From Eutrophovita brisbanensis (GTDB lineage Bacteria; Pseudomonadota; Gammaproteobacteria; Burkholderiales; Eutrophovitaceae), in assembly GCA_038147395.1 (NCBI GenBank), contig JAYQTM010000001.1, positions 1,798,001 to 1,862,000 on the forward strand: 64,000 nt of DNA, given 5' to 3'. The position numbers and the translations under genes are program-made. Of this stretch, positions 36,119-45,169 are shown in pieces (the stretch's first letter is position 1; each line of letters opens with the position of its first letter). The notes below the pieces were generated by a model that saw nothing but the letters and a program-made list of their open reading frames with translations, made no database searches and was not told where the DNA came from.

Positions 36119-36134
36119 ACACTAATTCTAGTGT
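36119..36134 (-). promoter_or_regulatory. NrdR box 2
   Basis: ACACTAATTCTAGTGT, a good match to the same consensus. Its start is 31 bp from box 1, the three-turn spacing usual for paired NrdR sites. NrdR would repress nrdAB when dATP is plentiful. Confidence 0.88.
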
Positions 36135-36284
36135 TGCGGGCAACGGTGTCAAGCGTTATGTGAATTAAATTGCGTCGTTAATTACGCAGGGTCAGGCTGA
36201 CAATGAAAAGGACTCTGATTTCATTTTGATAGTAGCGACAAATCCACGTAAGTGGGCACTGACAGACTCAGCCTTAAGGATACA

Positions 36285-36857
36285 TCAGCTAGGTAACTCA
36301 ATTCCCTCTAGAACCCGAAGTCGGCTCCAATCGAATTTAGTACCCGGATCTCTCTTACGACCTGTCGGCGTCGCTATATCGGAATGCCCCACGCACGCTT
36401 CAATCGGAAAGTTGGCCATCAATACACGCGCTAGGGTCAGAAGCGTTTCATATTGAGCACTTTCAAACTCTTGTGTGTCTTGACCCTCAAGCTCTATGCC
36501 AATTGAGAAGTCATTACAGCCAGAAATTCCTCTCCACGCCGACGCGCCAGCGTGCCAAGCGCGCTCAGCACACGACACAAACTGCTTCAAATGTCCCGAT
36601 CGATCGATAAAAAAGTGTGCGGATACCTTTAGTCCTCTGATCGTCCGAAAGTACGGATGTGCGTCAAAATCTAGGGTGTTGGTAAAAAAACTCTCGACGT
36701 GCCCGCCATTGAAACAACCCGGTGGGAGACTGATGCAATGAACCACTAGAAGACGGATGTCTACACCCACTGGACGACTATCAAAATTTTCAGAGGCAAT
36801 AAACTCTGCAGCACCTAAACGGCCATTCTCTTGGAGACTCCACCCCTTTGATCGCAT
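36285..36857 (-). CDS. ampD: 1,6-anhydro-N-acetylmuramyl-L-alanine amidase AmpD
   Basis: About 190 residues, a cytoplasmic zinc amidase of cell-wall recycling. LLVVHCISLPPG holds the first His ligand, HAGASAWRGISGCNDFSIGIE the core, and GHSDIATPTGRKRDPG the second His and Asp. ATG 36857 gives the family start (GWSL); longer in-frame starts run into the upstream gene. It begins 4 nt after the PP0621-type stop. Confidence 0.94.
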   Translation of the reverse strand: MRSKGWSLQENGRLGAAEFIASENFDSRPVGVDIRLLVVHCISLPPGCFNGGHVESFFTNTLDFDAHPYFRTIRGLKVSAHFFIDRSGHLKQFVSCAERAWHAGASAWRGISGCNDFSIGIELEGQDTQEFESAQYETLLTLARVLMANFPIEACVGHSDIATPTGRKRDPGTKFDWSRLRVLEGIELPS

Positions 36858-36861
36858 CAAA

Positions 36862-37089
36862 CTATTGATTCGCCCGTTTGTGTTCAATGGAACAATAAAT
36901 CCGACCCTGAGATTGAAGGCCTTCATCTTTCGGGAAATGCACCCCGCAGTAGCTACATTTCGCCATACTTTGGACATGGGGCCGAGATGCCTCACCGTCC
37001 GAGTTACTGCGGTTCCCTTTCCTCGCGCTTGCTTTGATAAATAGATAGGCGATCACACACACGCAGACCAGTAGAAGATACTTAAGCAT
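36862..37089 (-). CDS. PP0621-type small protein
   Basis: 75 residues: an N-terminal membrane segment (LKYLLLVCVCVIAYLFI), then a zinc-ribbon-like CSYCGVHFPKDEG...YCSIEHKR. The family is found directly upstream of ampD in beta- and gammaproteobacteria, as here. Function unknown. Confidence 0.85.
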   Translation of the reverse strand: MLKYLLLVCVCVIAYLFIKASARKGNRSNSDGEASRPHVQSMAKCSYCGVHFPKDEGLQSQGRIYCSIEHKRANQ

Positions 37090-37238
37090 TCCCTCTCCAA
37101 TATTCTTTAGTCATTCGCTTCAACGTAATCATTCCACAGGGCTATCAGGCCAACAAACGGCCCGAGCAAGCGCCCCGAAACACTTTTGTCGACTTTTTGG
37201 ATCATACCAAACAGAAGGCAGCGCGAGAGAATTGCCTC

Positions 37239-38207
37239 TCACTTAATCCGATCTAAGGAGCTCACCGCCAACTCTACTAAGCACTCTTTTGCTGACGATG
37301 GGCGCAACGAGGATAGACTGTCTACCGCTTGAGTCACTTCTTTCCGAGCGCATCCTCGAGCGTATTCCAAAGACCCCAATCTATCGAATATTTGAAGTGT
37401 CTTTTCGGGAGTCGACTCGTTTTCATTGCCGAGCAAGTCGCTAATCATTTCTCTGTCTGACACTGTCCCCTCCCTCAGGGCATGGATAACGGGAAGTGTC
37501 ACCTTGCCCTCCCGTAGATCATCACCCACTTTTTTACCAATGACTCCTTCGACACCAACATAGTCGAGGATATCATCCACAATCTGAAAAGCGGTGCCGA
37601 CACATGCACCATAATTACCCAGGTCATCGACCGTATCAGCGTCAGCGCCAGCAATCACACCTCCTAGAGTCGTCGCAGCTTCAAACAGTTTCGAAGTTTT
37701 CGCTCGAATGACCTGAAAATACTCCTCCTCACCAAGATTGATGTTTTTAATATTCGCCAACTGGAGTACTTCGCCTTCAGAGATGTCGTTCGTGGCATCA
37801 GCCATTATTTTGAAGACGGAATCGATACCGACATCCACCATAATTTGAAATGCTCGTGAGTACAGAAAGTCTCCAACCAAAACCGATGCGGCATTGCCAA
37901 ATTGAACGTTAGCGGTACTCTCGCCTCGTCGAACTTTGGAGTCGTCGACCACGTCATCATGTAATAAAGTTGCCGTATGAACGAACTCAAGCGCCACGGC
38001 CATATCAACGACCTTATTGCTTGAGCAGCCAACACTTTTAGCCCCCAAAATCAACATCAGCGGGCGAAGACGCTTGCCACCGCTGTTTATCGTATACTTC
38101 GCGACCTGTTGCACCAGAGGCACTTGGGAGTGCAATCGTGACTCGGTTGCCAATTCTAAAACGGTCACGCACTCTTGAATCAGTTCATTCGATTTGTCTG
38201 AAAACAA
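37239..38207 (-). CDS. ispB: Octaprenyl (polyprenyl) diphosphate synthase
   Basis: 322-residue trans-prenyltransferase for the ubiquinone side chain. First Asp-rich motif LLHDDVVDDSKVRRG, second QIVDDILDYVG, and GGKRLRPLMLIL near the start. The start codon is TTG 38207 with AAGGG 5-9 nt upstream. It is divergent from rplU, the usual gene order in proteobacteria. Confidence 0.95.
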   Translation of the reverse strand: MFSDKSNELIQECVTVLELATESRLHSQVPLVQQVAKYTINSGGKRLRPLMLILGAKSVGCSSNKVVDMAVALEFVHTATLLHDDVVDDSKVRRGESTANVQFGNAASVLVGDFLYSRAFQIMVDVGIDSVFKIMADATNDISEGEVLQLANIKNINLGEEEYFQVIRAKTSKLFEAATTLGGVIAGADADTVDDLGNYGACVGTAFQIVDDILDYVGVEGVIGKKVGDDLREGKVTLPVIHALREGTVSDREMISDLLGNENESTPEKTLQIFDRLGSLEYARGCARKEVTQAVDSLSSLRPSSAKECLVELAVSSLDRIK

Positions 38208-38329
38208 TATAAACCCTTAATTACTCGAGAAAATCTCGACAAAAATCAACCAACGAACACCATAAACGCAAATCGAGCGTTGGTGATGTTAAGTTTCGGT
38301 AAATTGCGTGTCAATTCGATTAAGAGTAA

Positions 38330-38358
38330 TTGCGAAAATAGCCCATCTACGGTATACT
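38330..38358 (+). promoter_or_regulatory. Sigma-70 promoter of rplU-rpmA
   Basis: TTGCGA (38330-38335), 17-bp spacer, TATACT (38353-38358). Predicted start near 38365, about 50 nt before rplU. Confidence 0.8.
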
Positions 38359-38416
38359 CCGTCCCCTTTTGGCGGGAGCCTAAACTCCCAGGTTACAGAC
38401 AATCAAGGTCACGAAC

Positions 38417-38728
38417 ATGTATGCAGTCGTTAAAACTGGCGGAAAACAGTACAAAGTTGCCTCCGGAGAAAAGCTAAAGATAGAGCAACTCCAAGCTAAC
38501 GTTGGAGACGCAATTAACTTAGATCAAGTACTTTTGGTTGCTGATGGCGACGCCATCTCGGTAGGAACGCCAACAGTACCTGGCGCTGTTGTTTCTGCCA
38601 AAGTGTTATCGCATGGCAGAGGTAAGAAAGTCAGAATATTTAAGCTGCGACGACGAAAACATTACAAAAAGCAGCAAGGACATAGACAAAACTATACTGA
38701 ACTGTTAATCGAGAAAATTACTGCGTAA
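38417..38728 (+). CDS. rplU: 50S ribosomal protein L21
   Basis: 103 residues, starts MYAVVKTGGKQYKVASGEKL and ends with the basic RRRKHYKKQQGHRQNYTELLI block. Complete and canonical. Confidence 0.98.
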   Translation: MYAVVKTGGKQYKVASGEKLKIEQLQANVGDAINLDQVLLVADGDAISVGTPTVPGAVVSAKVLSHGRGKKVRIFKLRRRKHYKKQQGHRQNYTELLIEKITA

Positions 38729-38756
38729 GTACGCGCGGGTTAAGAGGTAGACAACA

Positions 38757-39014
38757 ATGGCACATAAAAAAGCAGGCGGAAGTTCCAGAAACGGACGCGA
38801 TTCAAACGCAAAACGGCTGGGCGTTAAGCGATTCGGTGGCGAGCTGATCTCAGCTGGCAGTATCATCATTCGTCAACGTGGCACCCAAGTGCACCCGGGC
38901 GACAATGTAGGAATGGGCAGGGACCACACTTTATTTGCCAAGATTGACGGACACGTGAAATTCGGAAAAACTGGTCCTCTTAACAAAAAAATTGTGAGCG
39001 TCACCCCGGCTTAG
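38757..39014 (+). CDS. rpmA: 50S ribosomal protein L27
   Basis: 85 residues: AHKKAGGSSRNGRDSNAKRL is the family start near the peptidyl transferase centre, and GTQVHPGDNVGMGRDHTLFA follows. Followed by a strong terminator. Confidence 0.98.
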   Translation: MAHKKAGGSSRNGRDSNAKRLGVKRFGGELISAGSIIIRQRGTQVHPGDNVGMGRDHTLFAKIDGHVKFGKTGPLNKKIVSVTPA

Positions 39015-39030
39015 GGAATAACAGCACCAC

Positions 39031-39064
39031 AAAAACCCTGCCGAGTTGGCGGGGTTTTTTTTTA
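39031..39064 (+). terminator. Intrinsic terminator after rpmA
   Basis: CCCTGCC (39036-39042), loop GAGTT, GGCGGGG (39048-39054), extended by A/T pairs, then a run of nine or more Ts. Partial read-through to obgE is possible. Confidence 0.93.
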
Positions 39065-39094
39065 TACACCAAATACGCAAGATAATTCTCGAGA

Positions 39095-40147
39095 ATGAAA
39101 TTCGTTGATGAAGCGGTCATAGAAGTTTTTGCAGGAAACGGCGGGGATGGCGTCGCGGCATTCAGGCGAGAAAAATTCGTCCCCAAAGGGGGGCCAAGTG
39201 GTGGTGACGGTGGTCGCGGGGGTACTGTTTTTGTTCGAGCCAGTCGAAACCTCAATACGCTCATTGATTACCGATACAAACGAATCTTTAAAGCAAAAAA
39301 TGGAGAGAACGGACAGGGAAAAGACTGTTACGGAAAATCTGGAGATGATTTATGTATTGAGGTACCAATGGGTACCAACGTGTACGATGACATAACTGGA
39401 GAGCTTATTTTTGATTTAAAAGAAGACGGGCAAACGGAAGAGTTATGTAAAGGAGGACAAGGCGGGCTCGGTAATATTCACTTCAAATCGAGTATTAACC
39501 GAGCTCCTAGACAATTTACTCATGGAACCGCGGGAGAAAACAGAAAAATTCGATTTGAGCTGAGCGTATTAGCAGACGTAGGCCTACTCGGATTACCCAA
39601 CGCTGGGAAATCTACTCTCATTCGATCTGTCTCTGCAGCGAAACCGAAAGTGGCTGACTATCCATTCACAACGTTACAACCAAACCTAGGGGTGGTCCGA
39701 TCGGGAATAAATTCTAGCTTCGTCATGGCCGATATTCCGGGACTGATATCAGGTGCGGCTGAAGGCGCTGGCCTTGGCCATCAATTTCTGAAACATTTAC
39801 AACGAACAAAACTGTTGGTCCACGTCATCGACGTGGCGTCTGATTATCCAAACATCGATAAAATCACTCAAGATGCGTTCGCCATCCGCGATGAGCTAAA
39901 AAAATATGATCCTCAATTGCATCAAAAGCCGCGTTGGATTGCATTAAACAAAATCGATTTACTGCCTCCTGACGAGATCAATGAATATCTGGATAAACTG
40001 AGTGTGAGGTTACGTCACGAGGACAACTCAACGACTCCGATCTTCTGTATATCGTCAATATCGTCGAGAGGTACAAAGGATCTTACAGACTCGCTAATGC
40101 GCCATATAGAAAACGAAAATAAAAAACAGGATGAATCAGAAACCTAA
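39095..40147 (+). CDS. obgE: GTPase ObgE/CgtA
   Basis: 350 residues: glycine-rich Obg fold (1-160, FVPKGGPSGGDGGRGG), then a G domain with GLPNAGKSTLI, DIPGL and NKID motifs. Acts in 50S assembly and stress control. The C-terminal extension of E. coli Obg is short here. Confidence 0.96.
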   Translation: MKFVDEAVIEVFAGNGGDGVAAFRREKFVPKGGPSGGDGGRGGTVFVRASRNLNTLIDYRYKRIFKAKNGENGQGKDCYGKSGDDLCIEVPMGTNVYDDITGELIFDLKEDGQTEELCKGGQGGLGNIHFKSSINRAPRQFTHGTAGENRKIRFELSVLADVGLLGLPNAGKSTLIRSVSAAKPKVADYPFTTLQPNLGVVRSGINSSFVMADIPGLISGAAEGAGLGHQFLKHLQRTKLLVHVIDVASDYPNIDKITQDAFAIRDELKKYDPQLHQKPRWIALNKIDLLPPDEINEYLDKLSVRLRHEDNSTTPIFCISSISSRGTKDLTDSLMRHIENENKKQDESET

Positions 40148-41249
40148 TATGCGCAGAGTCGTGATTAAGATTGGCAGCAGCCTAATCACCAACGATGGTC
40201 GCGGGCTAAATGCCGCAGGAATTCGTGATTGGACTCAACAAATCAACAGCCTTCAGTCCTCCGGATGCGAGGTCGTTCTCGTATCAAGCGGTGCTGTGGC
40301 CGAGGGAATGGTTCGTCTTGGCATTGCGAGGCGCCCCATACTGGTTCACGACTTACAGGCCGCAGCGGCAGTGGGTCAAATGGGATTGATCAGGGCCTAC
40401 GAAGATGCATTCCGGTCGCACGATCTCCTGACGGCACAAATACTGCTAACACATGACGACCTTAGTGATCGCACGAGATACCTAAATGCGCGATCCACCC
40501 TACAAACGCTTATTAAGCTAAACGTGATTCCAATAGTCAATGAGAACGACTCAATTGCAACAGACGAGATTCGTTTCGGGGATAACGACACACTGGCAGC
40601 GCTGGTCGCTAACCTGATTGAGGCGGATACGCTAATCATCCTGACTGATCAGAACGGCTTATACACGGGGGATCCTCGAGTGAACCCCCAAGCTAGCGTC
40701 ATTCAATCAGCTCAAGCTGGAGATCCAAACTTAGAGACTATGGCCACGGGAAATGGCAGCCATGTCGGGAGCGGTGGCATGATTACAAAACTGCGAGCAG
40801 CAAAACGTGCCGCGAGAAGTGGTACCGACACAATCATTGCAAATGGTAGGACGACAGACGTCTTGATCAAACTTCACGCGGGCAAAGCTATTGGAACCCG
40901 CTTGACCGCGTCAAAAGCCGTGATTGCAGCAAGAAAACAATGGCTCGGCAATCACCTCAAGGTTCGCGGCACAGTTATTCTAGACTCTGGTGCGGCGAAA
41001 GCAATTATGAGCAACACGAAAAGCCTTTTACCAATCGGTGTAAAGCAAGTTCAAGGTACTTTCAAGAGGGGTGAGGTCATTGCATGCAAGGACGAAAGAG
41101 GCAAAATGCTCGCGATGGGATTGACCAACTATAGCTCAGAGGAAGCAGACAGGATCAAGGGATACCCTTCCGAGCAAATTGAAGCGTTAATTGGTTATGT
41201 CACAGATATGGAATTGATTAACCGAGATAATCTCGTGCTCGAAGATTAA
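40131..41249 (+). CDS. proB: Glutamate 5-kinase
   Basis: 372 residues: an amino acid kinase domain (VVIKIGSSLITN, VSSGAV, NENDSIATDEIRFGDND, then LTDQNGLYTGDPR) and a C-terminal PUA domain (about 280-372). First step of proline synthesis. Start at ATG 40131 overlaps obgE by 17 nt; ATG 40149, just after the obgE stop, is an alternative. The C-terminal end overlaps the convergent CNP1-like gene by 4 nt. Confidence 0.95.
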   Translation: MNQKPNMRRVVIKIGSSLITNDGRGLNAAGIRDWTQQINSLQSSGCEVVLVSSGAVAEGMVRLGIARRPILVHDLQAAAAVGQMGLIRAYEDAFRSHDLLTAQILLTHDDLSDRTRYLNARSTLQTLIKLNVIPIVNENDSIATDEIRFGDNDTLAALVANLIEADTLIILTDQNGLYTGDPRVNPQASVIQSAQAGDPNLETMATGNGSHVGSGGMITKLRAAKRAARSGTDTIIANGRTTDVLIKLHAGKAIGTRLTASKAVIAARKQWLGNHLKVRGTVILDSGAAKAIMSNTKSLLPIGVKQVQGTFKRGEVIACKDERGKMLAMGLTNYSSEEADRIKGYPSEQIEALIGYVTDMELINRDNLVLED

Positions 41250-41881
41250 CGCACGTTTTGTTGGATAGCCCTCCTGTCGAGCTTCCTAATTTTACCTTTC
41301 CTCAATATAGACACTATGTCGTCTTCCCTGCCGGAATTGTTTAACGCAGGACAGATGTAATAGCGAACTAAGTCAGCCCGATAATTATTGCGACGCTGAA
41401 GTCGCACGGGCCGCCATTTTGACGAGCGGAACGTTACCCAAGGGCTGTTGAATCCGGTTCGCATCGCATACGACTTGTACCCAGATGTTTCACATCGAAA
41501 GCCCTCGAAAAATATATTCGCCTGGCCTTGTGATGAGAGGACAGCGAGCGTGAGACGGACAACTCCATCATCACCAAGCCTCACAGAAGACAGATCGACT
41601 TTGAAGATTGAATCACCCATGCCTGTCACCTCAACCACACTAAAGTGTTCGTCGCCAGTGGCCGACGGAAGATTAGTCGTTTCCTCTTTCCAAATTTCTG
41701 GCGCATAAACACGCTTTTTACTCGGGTGAACGGGTCCTCTTTCCTGAGCGCCTGCGGCGGCGTGGAATAGAACGACCAGAACAAGCAGCATACCCCGACA
41801 CACGTCAAGCGACGATCGTAAAACTTTTGTACGAAGTAAGTTTGGTAATCGAGAGGTGTTAAAAGTGAGCGTTTCAGTCAT
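41246..41881 (-). CDS. CNP1-like exported protein
   Basis: About 211 residues from ATG 41881: a signal peptide (MLLVLVVLFHAAAGAQE) and a mature part with VDLSSVRLGDDGVVRLTLAVLSSQGQANIFFEGFRC, then WRPVR and a terminal Cys (YYICPAL), which match CNP1-like proteins restricted to betaproteobacteria. The longer frame to 42031 overlaps the CFA gene. The start overlaps the cfa stop by 8 nt, so coupled translation is likely. Function unknown. Confidence 0.78.
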   Translation of the reverse strand: MTETLTFNTSRLPNLLRTKVLRSSLDVCRGMLLVLVVLFHAAAGAQERGPVHPSKKRVYAPEIWKEETTNLPSATGDEHFSVVEVTGMGDSIFKVDLSSVRLGDDGVVRLTLAVLSSQGQANIFFEGFRCETSGYKSYAMRTGFNSPWVTFRSSKWRPVRLQRRNNYRADLVRYYICPALNNSGREDDIVSILRKGKIRKLDRRAIQQNVR

Positions 41882-43064
41882 AAATATGAGCTCTCGTGAG
41901 AGGGTATGCCACCTCCCCGGTAGACGTTGGCTTGAACGCAAGTATTTGAAAAATTGAGATCCAGCCTCTATCAAAAGCATGCGCCGATCCAGCCATATAA
42001 ATTCGCCATATTCTATATCGTTGCTCGCCAATCAACTTCTTTGCTTGCTCAGCGTTCCTCTCCAATCGGTCAACCCAGTGCCATAGCGTTCTTGCGTAGT
42101 GTGGCCTGAGGCACTCTGAATCCCAAGGCTCAAGTCCCTGAGAGGACATTTTCTCAATTACGGTCGACAGGTGAACAAGTTCGCCGCCAGGAAAAACATA
42201 CTCATCAACGAATTTTCCGATATCGCTCCCTAAGGAATGATCATCCAGTGAATTTGTGGTGATCCCGTGATTCATGACAACGCCACCAGGCTTGAGAACT
42301 GAAAAAATCTTTTGAAAATACGTCGAAAGGTTTGCCTTACCGACATGCTCGAACATTCCTACACTCGACACCTTGTCAAAGTAATTCTCAAAATCTAGGT
42401 CTCTGTAATCAAGCAATTTAACTCGGCATCGACTCTCAAGCCCAAGCTTTTTGATCTTCTCGGACGCCAAACGATACTGCTCATCTGATAACGTGATGCC
42501 GGTCGCGTCTGCGCCATAGTGGGTCGCTGCCCAAATAATGAGCGCCCCCCACCCACATCCTATGTCCAATAATTTATCTCCGGGTTTGAGGTCTAACTTT
42601 CGGCATATGTGATCGAGTTTATTTTCTTGGGCCTCATCCAGAGAATCACCTTCAGTTTTAAAGTACCCACACGAATAAACGTGATTCTTATCCAACCAAA
42701 GGCGATAAAACTCGTTGCCGACATCATAATGATGTTGAATCGCTTGACGGTCAGCTGGCCTGGTGTGCCGCCACCAATCGAAAATCCTTAGATTCTTTTG
42801 ATATGTCGACGACTCACCAGACACAAAACTCTCACCGATACGAATGGTTTTTTTGACGTCACCGTCAATGTCGACCACGCCATTCACATACGCCTTAGCG
42901 ATTTTCCCAAGAGTCGGCCTGATTAATGACTTTAAACCTTTAGGAGAGTGAATGGTTAGGGAAACTTCGGGATTTCCAGAAGGACAGATGCGGGTTTTAT
43001 CCCACAAAACCACTTCTAGAGGAAGGTTAAGCTCAGACAGCTTGCGTTCTATGGTCTCAATCAT
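41874..43064 (-). CDS. cfa: Cyclopropane-fatty-acyl-phospholipid synthase
   Basis: 396 residues. The SAM-binding motif LLDIGCGWGALIIWAA, the conserved HHYDVGNEFYRLWLD and the FVDEYVFPGGEL segment place it in the CFA synthase family. Methylenates cis-unsaturated acyl chains of membrane lipids, usually in stationary phase. Confidence 0.94.
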   Translation of the reverse strand: MIETIERKLSELNLPLEVVLWDKTRICPSGNPEVSLTIHSPKGLKSLIRPTLGKIAKAYVNGVVDIDGDVKKTIRIGESFVSGESSTYQKNLRIFDWWRHTRPADRQAIQHHYDVGNEFYRLWLDKNHVYSCGYFKTEGDSLDEAQENKLDHICRKLDLKPGDKLLDIGCGWGALIIWAATHYGADATGITLSDEQYRLASEKIKKLGLESRCRVKLLDYRDLDFENYFDKVSSVGMFEHVGKANLSTYFQKIFSVLKPGGVVMNHGITTNSLDDHSLGSDIGKFVDEYVFPGGELVHLSTVIEKMSSQGLEPWDSECLRPHYARTLWHWVDRLERNAEQAKKLIGEQRYRIWRIYMAGSAHAFDRGWISIFQILAFKPTSTGEVAYPLTRAHIYD

Positions 43065-43145
43065 GACGTTTTAATAACAGATGATCAACACCGCTTCAGT
43101 CTAACGCAAACCCTCACCATCAACCAAGTTGCACCCCCTCAACGC

Positions 43146-43727
43146 TTAGTGTTGAAGATCATTGACCAGCGCTTGACGAACACTATTTTCTAATGCGCCG
43201 GTGGTGTAGCTATAGTTTTGATGCTCAACGCCCATGTGTAAATCTGCGCCGGAAAACAATGCGCGTTTCATTTCATCAGTCAACTCGAATCTAAGAAAGT
43301 GAACTGACGAGGTTTTTTCCTCGGTTTCTCGCTCTAAGTCCTCATCAGCTATTGGAAAGATTTTGTCCATGCCGTCCACCTGCATCCAGATTTTATCCTC
43401 AAGCCCTATGAGTTTCGATAGCGCAGTTTTTCTCTCATCCTCATTTGGGTACTCGATCAACAACGTGGCTTTCCAATTACTGCCATCAGGAATGAGTGGC
43501 AAGTACGCATTAAGCTCATCAACAATCCCTTCCTCTTCGAAAATCCGCTCTACTCGAAGCATTTCTTGGACTTGATACTGTATCGTCAGCGAGTCCTCGA
43601 ATAATACAGTCACATGCTCGCCCAGGTGAACCTTACGATTTTTTTTATGCGCCATCACCTCTGCCCGAAATGTTGGGCGCTTCTTTGCATATTCCTCCAA
43701 GGACATCAACTTCTCTCGGTTTAACAT
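43146..43727 (-). CDS. DUF3501 family protein
   Basis: 193 residues, cytoplasmic. MLNREKLMSLEEYAKKRPTF is a typical family start and VLFEDSLTIQYQVQEMLRVERI the core. It follows the Fe-S protein by 16 nt with a good AAGGAG site. The set rubrerythrin, Fe-S protein, DUF3501 is conserved in many proteobacteria, but the role of DUF3501 is unknown; protection from oxidants is a guess from the partners. Confidence 0.85.
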   Translation of the reverse strand: MLNREKLMSLEEYAKKRPTFRAEVMAHKKNRKVHLGEHVTVLFEDSLTIQYQVQEMLRVERIFEEEGIVDELNAYLPLIPDGSNWKATLLIEYPNEDERKTALSKLIGLEDKIWMQVDGMDKIFPIADEDLERETEEKTSSVHFLRFELTDEMKRALFSGADLHMGVEHQNYSYTTGALENSVRQALVNDLQH

Positions 43728-43743
43728 CTATCTTCTCCTTACA

Positions 43744-45084
43744 CTAAATCCCGTATGCCATCCGCAATAAACTGATGGGGTGCTTCTTTTGAACCGTCTT
43801 GTCATCCTGAGCTCGCCCCATTCCCTGCATGATATGGGTGGCTGCAATCGCACAGTCAGAGCTTACATAATCAGGAGTCGCGTCAGCCATTTGCCGGAAC
43901 ACGGGACGCCCGATTTTCATTGAGTCATCAAAGTACTCTTTCTTAACGCCCCATGTGCCATCATGACCTGAGCATCTTTCAACAGTCTTCACTACCGTAT
44001 CTGGTACCTTCTCTAGCATTTCCTTCGTTTTGAGGCCGACGTTTTGAACTCGTAAATGGCATGGGACGTGGTATGAGATTGAACCCAGAGCTTGTTTGAA
44101 ATCTTTGTTTAACAGCCCATCCCGATCACGAAGAACGAGATATTCAAACGGATCGAACATGGCGTTGGCGACCGCCTTTACGTCTTCGTCGTCTGGGAAC
44201 ATCAAAGGTAACTCTTGTTTAAACATCAGTGTGCAGGACGGCACAGACGTCATGATCGCGTAACCCTCTCGTGCATACTTAGCTAAAACGGGGATATTTT
44301 TTTCTTTCAGCTTTTTGACTGACTCCAAATCACCCAACTCCAGCTTTGGCATTCCGCAGCATGCCTCCTTTTCCACGACAGTGCTGGGTATCTCGTTGTG
44401 ACGAAGCACCGCCAAGAGGTCAGTTCCAATGTTTGGCTCGTTGTAATTCACGTAACAAGTCACGAATAACGCGACTTTTCCAGGTGTTCTGTCACCATTC
44501 TTAGCGGACTTCGTTGCAATATCTTCCTTCCTCGAAAGGTTTCTAAAAGTCGTACCTGAGTACTTCGGCAACTGCCTGTCTTTGTGGATACCAATCGTCT
44601 TTTCCATTGCGAGACGCGTAACCGTATTATTATTAACCGCGTTTATGGTCTGAACCACAACGGGAATAGAGGACAGTTTACCCAGGGCATCCGTGCTCGA
44701 TAACAGCTTATCCCGCCACTTCGTCTGGCCCTTCTTAAATTTTTGAGCTTTTGCTCGAAGCATTAGGTGAGGAAAGTCAACGTTCCACTCATGTGGCGGC
44801 ACATAAGGGCACTTGGCCATGTAGCACATGTCGCATAAGTAACATTTATCAATGACTTTCCAGTAGTCCTCTTTTGCGACCCCATCAACCTCCATGGTTG
44901 AGCTCTCGTCGACAAGGTCAAATAGCGTAGGAAAAGCTGTACAGAGGCTGACACAACGTCTGCACCCATGGCAGATGTCAAAAACCCTCTCGAGCTCCTC
45001 AAAAAGTGGCTCTTCCTGATAAAACTCTTCCGACATCCAGTCAAGTGGATGCCTCGTTGGGGCCTCTAAACTACCCTCTCGCAT
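43744..45084 (-). CDS. GlpC/HdrD-type iron-sulfur oxidoreductase
   Basis: 446 residues. Two 4Fe-4S motifs are in CHGCRRCVSLC and CYLCDMCYMAKCPY; two CCG-type domains follow, with ACCGMPKLELGD and a C-terminal CSGHDGTWG region. Similar to heterodisulfide reductase D and GlpC, it probably moves electrons to or from a partner, perhaps the rubrerythrin upstream. No flavin partner subunit is next to it. Confidence 0.87.
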   Translation of the reverse strand: MREGSLEAPTRHPLDWMSEEFYQEEPLFEELERVFDICHGCRRCVSLCTAFPTLFDLVDESSTMEVDGVAKEDYWKVIDKCYLCDMCYMAKCPYVPPHEWNVDFPHLMLRAKAQKFKKGQTKWRDKLLSSTDALGKLSSIPVVVQTINAVNNNTVTRLAMEKTIGIHKDRQLPKYSGTTFRNLSRKEDIATKSAKNGDRTPGKVALFVTCYVNYNEPNIGTDLLAVLRHNEIPSTVVEKEACCGMPKLELGDLESVKKLKEKNIPVLAKYAREGYAIMTSVPSCTLMFKQELPLMFPDDEDVKAVANAMFDPFEYLVLRDRDGLLNKDFKQALGSISYHVPCHLRVQNVGLKTKEMLEKVPDTVVKTVERCSGHDGTWGVKKEYFDDSMKIGRPVFRQMADATPDYVSSDCAIAATHIMQGMGRAQDDKTVQKKHPISLLRMAYGI

Positions 45085-45106
45085 ATCACGTACTCCCTCA
45101 CGACAC

Positions 45107-45139
45107 TAAAAAAAGCGTGGATGATCGCTCACCCACGCT
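45107..45139 (-). terminator. Intrinsic terminator between rubrerythrin and Fe-S gene
   Basis: On the minus strand AGCGTGG (plus 45133-45139) and CCACGCT (plus 45114-45120) form a stem, followed by TTTTTTT (plus 45108-45114). It lies 23 nt before the Fe-S gene start, so it may set a high rubrerythrin to Fe-S ratio. Confidence 0.83.
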
Positions 45140-45169
45140 CTGTTCTACGGCTATTGCCGGGCAAGCTTC

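Larger units (their letters stand above)
35952..36284 (-). other. nrdA upstream intergenic region
   Basis: 333 bp between the ampD stop and the nrdA start. It holds the two NrdR boxes and presumably the nrdA promoter, whose -35/-10 hexamers I could not assign firmly. Apart from those, I see no gene or RNA. Confidence 0.6.

Noticed and set aside
36226..36456. Plus-strand open frame opposite ampD
   Set aside because: It is antisense to a clear enzyme gene and has no recognisable motif.
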